Assembly (NCBI GenBank): GCA_963969595.1
Contig: OZ018408.1
Coordinates: 23,557,823-23,621,822, forward strand
Length of the DNA stretch: 64,000 bases
Source of the DNA: Neckera pumila
Lineage: Eukaryota; Streptophyta; Bryopsida; Hypnales; Neckeraceae
Reading direction: 5' to 3'
Under the pieces are notes generated by a model. It ran no database searches. It was not told the origin of the DNA and saw only the letters and a list, made by a program, of their open reading frames with translations. This document shows positions 1 through 10,470 of this stretch, one piece after another. How positions within the stretch are numbered: position 1 is the stretch's first letter; every line of letters begins with the position of its first letter. A program made the position numbers and the translations under genes.

Positions 1-123
1 TTTAACACTTTAGTATTTAACACGAAATTGTGCTAAAATAAAAAATGTTCCCAACTTATCTAATGACCATTATTAACCAATTATTTTTTATCCACCAATG
101 TGTGAAGGACAAACTTCATTGAC

Positions 124-294
124 ATTTGGTGAGTAATAAGATGAAAAGTTGAAGTCTTTATGGAATTGGGTTGTGGTAGTGTTGTATTTGACATTGTCAA
201 ATGAGTGAGGACACATATTTTACGTGCGTTGTAAACACTAACACAACCCCAATTCCAGAAAGACCTCTACTTTCTCATCTTGTTACTCACAAAT
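124..294. repeat. Foldback MITE-like hairpin
   Basis: The left arm begins TTTGGTGAGTAATAAGATG and the right arm ends with its imperfect complement CATCTTGTTACTCACAAA. The paired stretch GGAATTGGGTTGTG / CACAACCCCAATTCC lies inside. No coding content and no clear target duplication. Confidence 0.6.
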
Positions 295-304
295 TAAGTT
301 CATT

Positions 305-399
305 TTGGTTTCAAATAATCCAAATTAAGTGGCTAATGAAGCTAGTTGCCTTTGGCAATTAGCTTCAATAGCCATTTAATTTGGATTATTTGAAACCAA
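305..399. repeat. Short hairpin, possible MITE
   Basis: Arms TTGGTTTCAAATAATCCAAA and its complement close a stem centred near 352. The inner segment TGGCTAATGAAGCTA pairs imperfectly with TAGCTTCAATAGCCA. The flanking 404-1349 is AT-rich and holds nothing else that I recognise. Confidence 0.6.
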
Positions 400-403
400 T
401 TTT

Positions 404-1349
404 TTTTAGTGAAGTCAAATTAAATCTAATTTAGCCAAATTTTGTGGCTTGCTTGAATTTAATTTGACTTAATTGAAAAAAAATAAGTTTAAACATTGTT
501 TGTAACATTAAAAATTGCAGATAAATGGTCCATATATTTAAAAAAAAAATATCCAAAAAACTGCAGATACATTTTTTATTTGTGAAAATAATCATGACCT
601 GATTATTTTTGCGAAAGTCAGTTGGTCTGGCTATTGACTGTGACCACTTTCCTTAATGTCAGCCCCACCGTTTAATAGAGTGGTTTGGTCACTTTGGTCA
701 CTTTGAAGCAGCCCTTTGGAGGCTCCAAAGTCCAAACTTTTCTAATGAATAGAGGTTGCACGTTTTAGATAGATTGAATTTGTAGGTGTTGGTTCTAAAA
801 ATATGTCATAATTATATTATAATTATGTAAAAAGCTCTACATTAATCATCATTGCAACAGTCACCTAAAATGCGGCATCTACATTGGACCAAAAAACAAC
901 ACGAAAAACTAAATAGTCATGAAACAACATATATACAATCAAACCATGAGAGCTTAAGGGAACCCCTAGAGGCCTAGAATGTTGATATTTGGTATATTTG
1001 TAGAGACACTACTTTGAAAATTAGTAACTTATTCATACAATATCCAAATAATACACACTCAAGTGAGTTGGGATCCTCTTTTCAGTGGACAGTAAGATCC
1101 AAGGAAAATGATTGATGTTTTGTACTAGTAATTATGCTCAATTACTACTGGTGTCAATTGTGAGTGCACTTAGTAACCTGTTATGTGCAACCTTATTTCA
1201 TTCCCATTCACAAAACCATTCACTTAGTTGGTTCCAAATGTCAATCAATAAAGCATGTTTACACAATTTGCTCATTATGCATTTATGCTTGCTAGCATAT
1301 CCATCCACCCCTTAAAACAAAGAAGCTTACTATCAAGGTGATGTATCAT
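404..1349. other. Gene-free AT-rich stretch
   Basis: No open frame with coding character on either strand and no terminal repeats that I can pair. A weak hairpin (AAGTCAAATTAAATCTAAT and a later complement) lies at about 413-475. Confidence 0.5.
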
Positions 1350-2291
1350 TTAACCCCTAAAGGACCATTGTCCCTTCGGGGGACAAATGGGATTTCGGGC
1401 AAGTACCTACGGGTTGAATTTTTGTCATGATTTTTTGAAACTTTTTTTGGAGATAGAAAAGTTGCTAAGCTTCATGGAAATATAATTTTTTTTCAATTGG
1501 TGCCGACAAAAAAAAGTTATGCCCATATAAGCTCAAAACAGGGGACGTGGGGCAGCAAAAAAAATTTGCAATTTATTTTTTTAATTTATTTTTAATTTAT
1601 TTTTTTCTTATAGATTATATTTTTGTCTATCATGGTAGCTTTGATTCATTTCATTTGGACTTGTTATGAGAAAGTTATGGACAATCTTGATTTTTGGGCA
1701 CTTAGAGCATCTTCTGGAAAAAAATAACTTGTAGGATTCATTTCTGAATGCAATTTTTACAATCTTTCAAAAAAAAAAGTTCCACAAGGTCTAGTCTTTT
1801 TGCTAGAACAATTTCACCATTGGGATTAGTGTTTTCTAATTCCATATAAAAGATATTAATATTTTAGATTTTCCTTCTATCTCGTACAGTCGTACCTACT
1901 TCTACTTAATAATTTTTTTAATAATGAAAATTAAGTTTTTTTGGATAACAGTTTTTCCCTAGACTCTCAACTCAATTCTCCACTATAAAGATTAAAAGCT
2001 CAAAACTCTGTAGTGCAAAAGATTTGAGTTAAAAATGTTCAAAGTCATAAAGTCTAGTCCTGCAATGTGCTTAAAAACTTATTTTTTTCACTTTAAATGC
2101 AGATATCTTGCAATCTGTGCAGTCAAAAATTCTGAAATTTTTTCCACACATTGTCATACTAGTTGGGTATCAAATCCTATGGTTAGATGTAAAAAAAAAA
2201 CAATTTTCAATTTTTTTTTATTCTTTGCTATAGAAATGGCAGTTTTGAGTGTTTTTTGGCAGAAAAAAGGCCTTGGTCCTTTAGGGGTTAA
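1350..2291. mobile_element. TTAA-flanked family A element (piggyBac-like, non-autonomous)
   Basis: The element opens TTAA-CCCCTAAAGGACCATTG and closes TTGGTCCTTTAGGGG-TTAA, so TIRs of about 15 bp are bounded on both sides by TTAA. The interior is about 930 bp, AT-rich and non-coding; the 112- and 70-residue open frames inside are chance. Related copies lie at 15585, 21705, 36154, 49240, 54048, 57640, 58234 and 58554. TTAA duplication and CCC-start termini are the hallmarks of the piggyBac superfamily. Assignment rests on termini and target site only, because no transposase is present. Confidence 0.75.
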
Positions 2292-2984
2292 GGTAGGCTT
2301 CCCTATCTCCGCCATCCCACTTTTGGCCCCATCTCCACCAGAGAACTCATCCAAATCCATTAACATTTTTTAACAAAATTAGAGCTTCAATGCCAACAAT
2401 GGTAACGTATTGGTCTTTTATTGGTTGGTACTTAAGTGCTAATAGAGACTTAGAATGGCGGTTATAGATTATTTACAGGACGTTTATGACTCCAAATATA
2501 AGCAGTTTTGTAATGTCAAGACAAACCATTTCAGAAATTCATAAAAATTACAATTTTAATAGAAAAATTTGTAATTCCACTTGGGTTTGATTTGTGAAAC
2601 AAGCTCACACCTCTGAAAAACATGTGCCATTCCTATTTTGACCCCAAGATATTTAGATTGCAAGTCAAGGTGGTAAGGTAGACATCCCAAAAGCGCCACT
2701 GACCTTAAAACGCCATCTATGCTATGTATACATCTCAAAGTTCAGTTTCTTACCGAGCATAGATGGCGCTTTTAGAACCCAACTTCATTCCTTAATAACT
2801 TTTGCATATGGTATCCAAATGCCACGTTCTCTAGTGCATTGGAACCTCCTTTCACTTGCCCACAAGAACTTATGAAATTATCACCAGTTCGATAATAGAA
2901 AATAGGCTCAGTATCAAAAAGTAGCGCTTTTGGGTTGCCTCCCTTAATAGAATTGTCTACCTTAATCAGGGACCGAGCCGGCAA
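2292..2984. other. Gene-free stretch with a GCGCC-containing hairpin
   Basis: Inverted repeat AAAACGCCATCTATGCT (about 2707-2723) faces AGCATAGATGGCGCTTTT (about 2756-2773). A second pair, CATCCCAAAAGCGC and GCGCTTTTGGGTTG, surrounds it at about 2685 and 2925. This could be a degraded foldback element. No coding evidence. Confidence 0.4.
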
Positions 2985-3560
2985 GGCTAAGTACAGTAGA
3001 TAAGCTCCCCTTGAACTTCACAGTACATGCCAGGAACCCCATCACTTTGCTTGTACACTCTCACGCCTATGAGCTAGTACGTCCTCTCCAGCTCCCACTG
3101 TAGTAGTCCTTCCAACAATCTCATTCGTACTCAGATCACAGATCTCTTTCATTTTCTAATTGCTCTATCTTGTCTCACGGCTGGTAGTTGCTGTTAGTCT
3201 TCGGAACTCTTCTCTTCTCCAGGCTAGGTTCTCAAGTCTCTCCCGGCCTTCTTCTTCCATTGATAGAATTAACAGCCTTCGCCGCGCTGGATCGATCGAC
3301 TCCGTACAGTAGAACTTAGCTTCGACTTCAACAACATCCATCTAGGCTTGTGTTTTGTGAATGCAGGCGCTGTTTCTGACGCGGCCCTCTTCTGAAGACG
3401 ACTTGATTTGATCTTCACATGGTTTAGTAATCAAGGAGCCGTACGTAAACGATTGAGCTTGCAAACTACAGCAGTTTTTAATTAGACTGCAGCATTTGTA
3501 AGTTTCATATTGTTTGAGAGATTTGGAACATTTTTTAGGGTTGTATGCCAACTCTGTGTT
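2985..3560 (+). other. Pyrimidine-rich leader-like region upstream of gene X relic
   Basis: From about 3000 the composition changes to CT-rich, GC-richer DNA typical of plant 5' leaders. A plausible acceptor GTGAATGCAG occurs near 3366. No sustained open frame. It lies directly upstream of the gene X relic and may be its former promoter and 5' UTR. This is inference from composition and position only. Confidence 0.25.
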
Positions 3561-3639
3561 ATTGTTGGGACTGTTTTCTTCTGTCCGGCCTCAGGTTCAC
3601 TCTCTTCTTCCACATGTAGCCTACCTTCCTGCACTCAAC

Positions 3640-4800
3640 TCGCATAAATTAGATGTCAACTTGCAACACTCAGGCCTTGTGGTTGCAAATGCAGGTGTAT
3701 ATTTTCAGGCGGGAGAGTACCCGACCCTGGGGTTGTCTAGCTTAATCTGTGCGTCGAAAGTCCTTCACTCCTTCCACTCCTACTTGCCGGAAGGAGGGAA
3801 GGACTATTGACGCGCAGATTAAGCTAGGAAGGGTAAGTACACGATGTGGTTTCAAGTATAATCTCTGAACATTTTGTATTTGCAACCGATGATGGGATGT
3901 GACTTCAGTGATGTTTTGTTGGAAGAGTGGTTGGCAAGGACTTTCTTGCAGTTGGAAGTTGGAGAGCATATATCGTTGTTATTGCTGAACTCCAATGTAA
4001 AGGTCTGGCTTCAGGTGGTACCTTAAGACGTACTTGGTACGTCTAACACAAGCAGGGAGCATTTTTAAGTAGATAAATGAAAAGAAATAAATAGTTAATT
4101 GCTTGTTTTAGTTTGCGGACTTTGCTATCCTTTGCTTCAGGTTCTCACAACGTTGGAGCTTCCTCAGGAAGAAGCATAGCGATGTGTTTTAGTGTTACAG
4201 CAGCAAGGGTGCAGCAAGGGTGCATGCGATTCTCAGCTATTGTTTCGAAGTGTGAACGCTGTGATATGAGATACGCGTGGTTTGGGGGGCAGCAAAGCGA
4301 TTTGCTTCTAAGTTGGGGAATGAGAAGTTTCTGGTGATGATGCGGGATGCTCAAGTCTACCAAGTCTTTCATTTGGTAATAAGATCTCCATATCACAGTG
4401 TTTCTCTTGTTTTCGCATTGGCTGCAATAGCTCTCGGTTACTTGTGAAATCAGGAAATGGGTTGATTGAGTGTATGACGTTCATCGGGAGCTTTGTGACG
4501 TCTTGGAATTATATGTGTCTGGAGTCTTTGGTATCTCTGTGACCCATTCTACCACACTCCGTGTAATGATACAATGAGAGAAATGTTGAGGTCTATATAT
4601 GAGAAAAGAAAATGAACGATGTAAGAATACTTGGATGCATATCATTGTCATGACTCCGATCCTGTTCGTATGACTCCTGATCTCCCAAGAAGGCGAATCT
4701 CTTACAAGTAACCAGGAGCATGTATATATAAAACCTCTGGTTCCCAGAGAAAGGTTTAAACTGCGCGTTAAATGACTATGCGTTTGCAACGTGGGTATGG
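3640..4800 (+). pseudogene. Relic of unidentified gene X (copy 1)
   Basis: Segments match pieces of the better preserved copy at 24.7-27.4 kb. GGTTGCAAATGCAGG near 3680 matches 24741. GCGGACTTTGCTATCCTT near 4116 matches 25000. The 4261-4380 block matches 27121-27250, an exon encoding AAKRFVSALENEKFLVV in the better copy. Here the frames are broken and a hairpin is inserted at 3736-3828. Positions 4585-4800 match 28720-28960 in the same orientation. I do not recognise the protein family. The ESF1 relic follows directly. Confidence 0.55.
3736..3828. repeat. Hairpin inserted in gene X relic
   Basis: CTAGCTTAATCTGTGCG pairs with CGCGCAGATTAAGCTAG, with inner arms AAGTCCTTCACTCCTT and AAGGAGGGAAGGACT. 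It interrupts sequence that is continuous in the copy at 24770-24840. Confidence 0.65.
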
Positions 4801-4845
4801 AGGTGACTTTCCACACAGGATTGACTGAGCTGAGGTGAGAAGCTA

Positions 4846-5650
4846 ATGCAGAAAAAGGAGGCCAAGAAACGTGGTGATGAGGCTGTTTGGGAGGCTTATT
4901 TGCGCAATAAGAAAGAGGAAAAATCACAGAGAAAACGAAGCAAGAACGCCAAGTCTGATGATGATGATTACTCTGAAGAGGAGGTTACCAGTCCTCGCAT
5001 GGGCCAGGGAGAGGCAGATTCATTTTTCACGCATGGTGATAATGGTTTCGATGATCCCTTTTTCGCTGAAGATGCTGACTTCCGAGATGAATCGAAGGCA
5101 TCAGCAAAGAAGAGTAGCATGGCGAATTCAAAAGATTCTGAGAGGTTAAAGAGGAGAGAAGAGAAGGAGCAGCAGAAGAAGGAAGAGGAGACTGCTCAAG
5201 GAGTAAGACTGAACTTGAGCTCCTTCTCATGGATGACGAAGGGGTACGAGGCGCAGCTCGCGGTTTTAACCTCAAAAGTAAGGCCAAGAGGAAGAAGAAG
5301 AAGGTCGGGAAAGATGAAGATGATCAGGAAGAGGAAGATAAATTGGCCACTGCAGATCTTACCGATCGTCGTTTGCTCCGCTTATTTCAAACCATTACTA
5401 TGCTATTAATCCCACCAGTCCTCAGTTCCGGAAGTCTGTAGCTACCGCAGCTGAGAATTCTTGCTGAGTCACAACGAAGAAGATTGCAGAAATCTGATGA
5501 CGGTGGCGACGTACTCTAAGGGAGCCAACGTTGCATCCGATGGTGTGAATCCTGATGCTACAGATGCTGCATTGGGATCCCAGGACCGTAAGAGAAAAGC
5601 TGAAATCTCTTCTTTAGTAAGGTCACTCAAAAGGAAACTAAGCTGGTAAG
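4846..5650 (+). pseudogene. ESF1: ESF1 (nucleolar pre-rRNA processing protein) C-terminal pseudogene
   Basis: The first frame (4846 to about 5205) encodes a charged coiled segment, with KKRGDEAVWEAYLRNKKEEK then FFTHGDNGFDDPFF. A frame shift near 5205 leads into SKTELELLLMDDEG and a lysine-rich stretch. A second shift near 5370 leads into RFAPLISNHYYAINPTSPQF, the conserved ESF1/NUC153 C-terminal motif. The frame then meets TGA at about 5464. A final frame ends RKRKAEISSLVRSLKRKLSW. This order matches the C-terminal third of ESF1, which acts in early 18S rRNA processing in the nucleolus. The N-terminal RRM-like part is absent. At least three frame breaks and stops make it a pseudogene. The last part is repeated in inverted, diverged form at 30410-30590. 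Confidence 0.8.
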
Positions 5651-5719
5651 CCACGGTCGGTCAATTGATAATAAGTGAGATATACGTGGGAACTCTACTG
5701 GTTCTTTCTTTCGGGAATA

Positions 5720-6063
5720 TATAGGTACATTACAACAGAAAGCAGTAACTGCAACATACTAGCAACGCATTTGCAATGGTTTTGCAATGAAACACTGTGT
5801 AACGGAACTTAGTTTGGAACTAAAAAAAGAAACAATGCATTGCAAAACCATTGCAAAACCGTTGCAAAGTTGTGATTAATTCAATATAAAAGTATTGGGC
5901 ATTGAATCCATGCTATTGCATTTCTAAACTGTTGCAAATTCTAAAGCATTGCAAACACAGTGCAATACTGTATATTAAACCATTGCAAAATCATTGAAAC
6001 ACAATTCGTGGCCATTGCAGAACCATTGCAAAAACTATTGCAAACGCTGCATTCTCTTGTAGT
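5720..6063. mobile_element. Small CACTA-like element with TTGCAATGG subterminal repeats
   Basis: The right end reads GCATTCTCTTGTAGTG, whose complement CACTACAAGAGAATGC is a classic plant CACTA terminus. The left end near 5727 is a degenerate match, CATTACAACAGAAAGC. Between them the motif CATTGCAAAACC and its complement occurs more than ten times in both orientations, like the subterminal transposase-binding repeats of CACTA elements. Flanks differ on the two sides, so no 3-bp target duplication can be shown. The right edge joins sequence (CTCGTATCACGTCG) shared with 7147 and 28255. Confidence 0.55.
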
Positions 6064-6499
6064 GCTCGTATCACGTCGTCCACACTGCAACACATGCTTG
6101 TGTACAATCTATGAGGATCAACACATGTGTGTTGCAGCAGCAAGGTTGTACGCGCTTCTCAGAGATTCAGAGATTGTAGAATCTCTGAGAATCGCGCACA
6201 ACCTTGCTGCTGCAACACATGTATCGCTGCGCTGCTTCCGGAGTAGCCTCCGCCCTCGTGGTAACTTGCAACGGGAGGTGCAACTGGAGGAGGACGCTTC
6301 ATTGTGACTGGTTTCTTCTGCATCTCCAGATAGTACTCGAATGGAAGTTCATCGCCACTGGAGGTGGAGTTCTTGTGGCTTGGATCTGAGGAGAATGAGC
6401 TCGATTGTCAGGGGAATGGAATTTAGGTTGCCTGCCTTTGACAATCGAGCTCATTCTCCTCAGATCCAAGACCACAAGAACTCCACCTCCAGTGGGAAA
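6064..6499. repeat. Diverged outer extension of the inverted repeat (hairpin unit A, left)
   Basis: This stretch is homologous in inverted orientation to about 27840-28260 but carries many differences and indels, unlike the arm beside it. It also parallels unit B at 7147-7575. It contains two hairpins: about 6127-6226 (arms TGTGTTGCAGCAGCAAGG and complement) and about 6355-6495 (arms GGAGGTGGAGTTCTTGTGG and complement). Confidence 0.7.
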
Positions 6500-7210
6500 A
6501 CTGCATCGTTGCTGCGTCGTCGATGTCACTGCCCTGGAAGATGTGATTTTGGGCCTTGTCAAGTTCTTGAATCCCGTCATCTTCTATATTTCCATGTCCT
6601 CTGAGCCATTCCTGCTTGTGGTTCCATCCACTTCCGTTAGTAAGTCGTTTGGTACGTTTGCTCTGAGAAATGATAGTATATGCTCTAGCTTGTTAAGAAT
6701 ATTTGTACAGAGATATAACCTAAGTGGATGCTAAGGTGGTCTGGATGTGAAACTAAGTAGAGGATGAAAACCTAATTCTACGATTGTAACAACATAAACC
6801 CCGTTTCATTCCCATGCACAATGGGAAACTCTTGAAACTCCCCTTGTGATCACAGATACATATTAAAGATTCAAGACATCATGGACAATTCCTGTCGAAT
6901 ATCCGCTCAAGGCTCCAGGCTCCCCAAAGAAAGATATGGATCCACTCACTCAATCCATTAATTTTCCTGTTTTCACCAGGAGTATATATCACAAGATCGA
7001 GGAACATCGCAAGCTGAGCTAGATTTTCCTTACCAGATGAAACTTGGGGTAGACTTGCTCGATCATCCCTCACCACCAAGAACTTCTCATTCTCCAACGC
7101 AGAAACAAAACGCTTAGCTGCCTCCACAACCATGCGCCTCTCCTGGTCACTCGTATCACGTCGTCCACACGTCAACACATGCTTGTGTACAATCTCTGAG
7201 GATCAACATG

Positions 7211-7306
7211 TGTGTGTTGCAGCAGCAAGGTTGTACGCGCTTTTCAGAGATTCAGAGATTGTACAATCTCTGAGAATCGCGCACAACCTTGCTGCGGCAA
7301 CACACA
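7211..7306. repeat. Hairpin 1 in left arm
   Basis: TGTGTGTTGCAGCAGCAAGG pairs with the complementary stretch ending at 7306. A nested inner palindrome, AGAGATTGTACAATCTCT, lies at the tip. It is mirrored at 26973-27068 and has diverged paralogues at about 6127 and 28100. Confidence 0.8.
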
Positions 7307-7433
7307 TATCGCTTGGCTCCTTCCGGAGGAGCCTCCGCCCTTGTGGTAACTTGCAACTGGAGGTGCAACTGGAGGAGGACGCTTCATTGTGACTGGATTC
7401 ATCTGCAGATAGTACTGGAATGGAAGTTCATCG

Positions 7434-7575
7434 CCACTGGAGGTGGAGTTCTTGTGGTCTTGGATCTGAGGAGAATGAGCTCGATTGTCAGGGGAATGGA
7501 ATTTAGGTTGCCTGTCCCTGACAATTGAGCTCATTCTCCTCAGATCCAAGACCACAAGAACCCCACCTCCAGTGG
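7434..7575. repeat. Hairpin 2 in left arm
   Basis: Nearly perfect 65-70-bp arms run from CCACTGGAGGTGGAGTTC to its complement CCACCTCCAGTGG. The inner part contains GAGGAGAATGAGCTCGATTG and complement. Mirrored at 26704-26845; diverged copies at about 6355 and 27861. Confidence 0.85.
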
Positions 7576-7784
7576 GAAAACTGCATCGTTGCTGGTGGGT
7601 TACTCCTCGTCGATGTCACGGCCCTGGAAGCTGTAATTTTGGGCCTCGTCAAGTTCTTGAATCCCGTCATCTTCTATTATTTCCATGTCCTCTGAGCCAT
7701 CCCACTTCCGTTAGTTAGTCTTTTGGTACGTTTGCCCTCAATGATAATATGTGTTCTAGCTCGTTAAGAATATTTATACGGCCA

Positions 7785-7918
7785 CATTCAGGATTCTTCT
7801 ATGTTCACAATAGAAATTCTTACATGTGCAAATTATAAATTCTTCTATGTTCACAATAGAAATTCTTACATGTTCACATTATGAATTCTTCTATGTTCAC
7901 ATTATAGGTAAACATGAA
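7785..7918. repeat. Tandem repeat, period about 47 bp
   Basis: The unit AATTCTTCTATGTTCACA followed by ATAGAAATTCTTACATG recurs nearly three times. Mirrored at about 26361-26494. Confidence 0.8.
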
Positions 7919-8450
7919 TGAACATACGTTATTCACAACAAGAATAATAATCCTGAGTAGGCCAACGCTGAGCAATTGAATCCAATCTTACTTACTCCCA
8001 ATTCTGGAGGCTTATGCATGAACCCAAAGTTATGACACTCATTCATACGGAACTTGTGCACGTGTGTTTTCGTGTAGCCTATAGAATCCTATTGAAAATA
8101 GTGGACACCAAGCTCCAAACTCACTGTTCAATCTTTAAAATCCACTCAAGAGTCGCAGAAATAAGTTTCGTACCCGGCATCGAAGGTGTACTCCTTCAGC
8201 TCTTTCATATGCTTGTGTGTTGAACTGGGCTCCGGAGGCACCTCTGGTCCACATTGGTGAAGAATGACCTCGTTCTAGTTGGAATTCAGAGGGATTGCAG
8301 AATCGGGGTGGTTCCCAACAATAGAACTGCGGCTGATGTTTGGCGCTCACTGTCATGGCGATGGGATGCTTGTCCTCCATCCACCACTTGCTGGAAACTG
8401 GACTGTAGATCAGGCTGGCGCTGAGTCTCTGCAACTGGCAGGGACCTTGG

Positions 8451-8734
8451 CTGGGCCACTGGTAGAGATGGATAGTTGGTGCATCTTTTTCCCAGATGGT
8501 CGAAGAATTGGACCAGGAGACGGAACCTCCCCACCAGAGTGAACAGCAGCCAGTAGCCCTCCTGAAGATGCTTTTCTCTGGAGCCCAGGCCATGTCAATT
8601 CTCCATAGAAAACCATCTCCAGGAAGGCTACCAGCTGGTGTTCACTCTGGTGGGGAGGTTCCGTTTCCTGGTGCAGTTCTTAGACCATCTAGGCAAAAGA
8701 TGCACCAACTATCCCACCTCTCCCAGTGGCCCAG
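8451..8734. repeat. Long hairpin 3 in left arm (142-bp arms)
   Basis: Position p pairs with 17185-p. CTGGGCCACTGG at 8451 faces CAGTGGCCCAG at 8734, and GGAACCTCCCCACCAGAGTG faces its complement nearer the tip. Arms are imperfect. Open frames on both strands here are by-products of the palindrome. Mirrored at 25545-25828. Confidence 0.85.
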
Positions 8735-10114
8735 GCTACTTGCTGATATGGCTGGGTAGTGCCGGCTTTCGCCATATGAATCGTGAAGGAAGCGTCTTCT
8801 CATCGGTTGCTGTCGTTGATGGCAACTTGTGTGCAGGTTTTCCAAAACTCACCCAGCTTTACTCGGTGCCAAAGGACATTCGTCAACTTCGTCCATGCTG
8901 TGAAAATCTGCGCTGGTGTTAGGGAAATAATAGCTGTAAGTTGGAAAGTCTCTTAGAGAACTGCTTCACCAGTTGACTAAAGGTAGGTATGCACAAAACT
9001 ATCTGTAATTTGTGAACACCAAGAGCTCAAGTAGAGAAATGAGAGCGCACAGCATTAGCACAGTACTACACACAGAAAAGACAACTGAAAGATCTGCAGT
9101 TGCATGGAAGAGTTGCGCGAGTTGCGATCAGTACCTGGAAGAGTTGCGCGAGTTGGTTATCCAACATCCCTGTTTGCTTCTTGTCTCTCACACGCAGGGA
9201 CCCTGTTGTAACATACATGATTTGTTCAGTTACGTACACCATTTCGTAGCAAACGCAAAGCCAAGGATAGCAAAGTCTGCAAACTGTCGCTCTAAAACAA
9301 TATATTGATCAATTAACTGTTTATTTTGTTTAGCGTCAAGATTATAAAACTCCCTGTATGCGTAAGACGTGTCAAGTATACTTATGCTCAGAGAAAGACA
9401 CCGTTTATACTCAAAACCGCAGTGGTCCTTACCCATACTACCTTAAGTAATCCGTACGTTGAAAGTTCTTCTGGCAAGTCATCAAGAGAACAACCCCAGG
9501 GCACTCTCCTCCATACAATGAAACCTGCATTTGCAACCACAAACGCCTGAATGCTACAAGTTGAAATCAAGGTTTAGGTAACCAGATAGGTGAGAGGGAC
9601 ATCCCTAAGCAGGGTTTTTTCTTTTAATAACATACAAATCCATTTCTAAAAAGAACTATACAAGCCATAGATAGAATATAACAAATGGAGATCTCTCACA
9701 TACAATCATCAAACTATCATATTCATCAAATCAATCAAAACTTCTCTATAATAAACTTTTCCAAAGAAGTATATATTTGTGAAGACCACATAAAGATCAA
9801 ATCAATATCCTTAAGTGACATAGTAATAGCAGACAAAAATGTTAATTAAGCAGAGTCTAGTCACTAAATCATGCTGTGAACAAAATCCTGCAATCAAAGT
9901 GATTTAGATCTCCAATAGAGTAATATAATTTGTTGTCAAGATTTTGCATAGAACTGCCAAGATGAATTATCCAAAGAGGCTATGGACCTCACTTGTCCCC
10001 TAGACAAACCAAACATCAAGAATGTTAGGAATTAACAGACAAAGTGTCTACAGCCCATAGCAGCTTGTTATTGCAGTCACAATAGAAAAATCAACCTAGC
10101 AGAGTTTTATACAT
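8735..10114 (-). pseudogene. Gene X fragments, left arm (mirror of 24165-25544)
   Basis: This is the reverse complement of the right-arm gene X segment. On the minus strand it contains the exon-like pieces described at 24730-25144: VVANAGFIVWRR...LPEEL, NLDAKQNKQLIDQYIVLERQ, and RDKKQTGMLDNQLAQLF, each next to GT or AG splice-like dinucleotides. No continuous coding sequence remains. Function not recognised. The part beyond about 9600 is AT-rich and non-coding. Confidence 0.5.
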
Positions 10115-10470
10115 CAAACAAGAACTTGAACAACAAATTGTAAATCACAATTTAACACATGGTGCATCATAAAAAATCTGTGTAGGCGCCATCTCTAGCC
10201 GTTAGACCAAACACTTGTAGTCACTTCCAACACTTCCAACACCTTGTGAGAGTCAACCAACAAAACTCAATAGTGCAGGCTCAAGAAGCTCCATATAACA
10301 GACAAAAACTAGAACAACAAACTCTAAATCACAATCTAATACATGATGCATCATAAAAGACCTGTGTAGGCGCCATCTCTAATCCTCACACCAAACTCTC
10401 ATAGTCACCTCCAACACCTCCGTCGTGAGAGCCAACCAACAAAACTCAATTGTGTAGGCTCAAGAGTAGT
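10115..10470. repeat. Tandem duplication of about 190 bp in left arm
   Basis: Two units share CTGTGTAGGCGCCATCTCTA, then CCAACAC and GAGAGTCAACCAACAAAACT. They differ by scattered substitutions and a short indel. Mirrored at about 23809-24164. No coding content. Confidence 0.75.

Noticed and set aside
1350..2291. Assignment of TTAA elements to Stowaway (TA) or Tourist (TAA)
   Set aside because: All intact borders conserve the full TTAA on both sides, and the nested copy shows a clean TTAA duplication. Kept only as a residual alternative.
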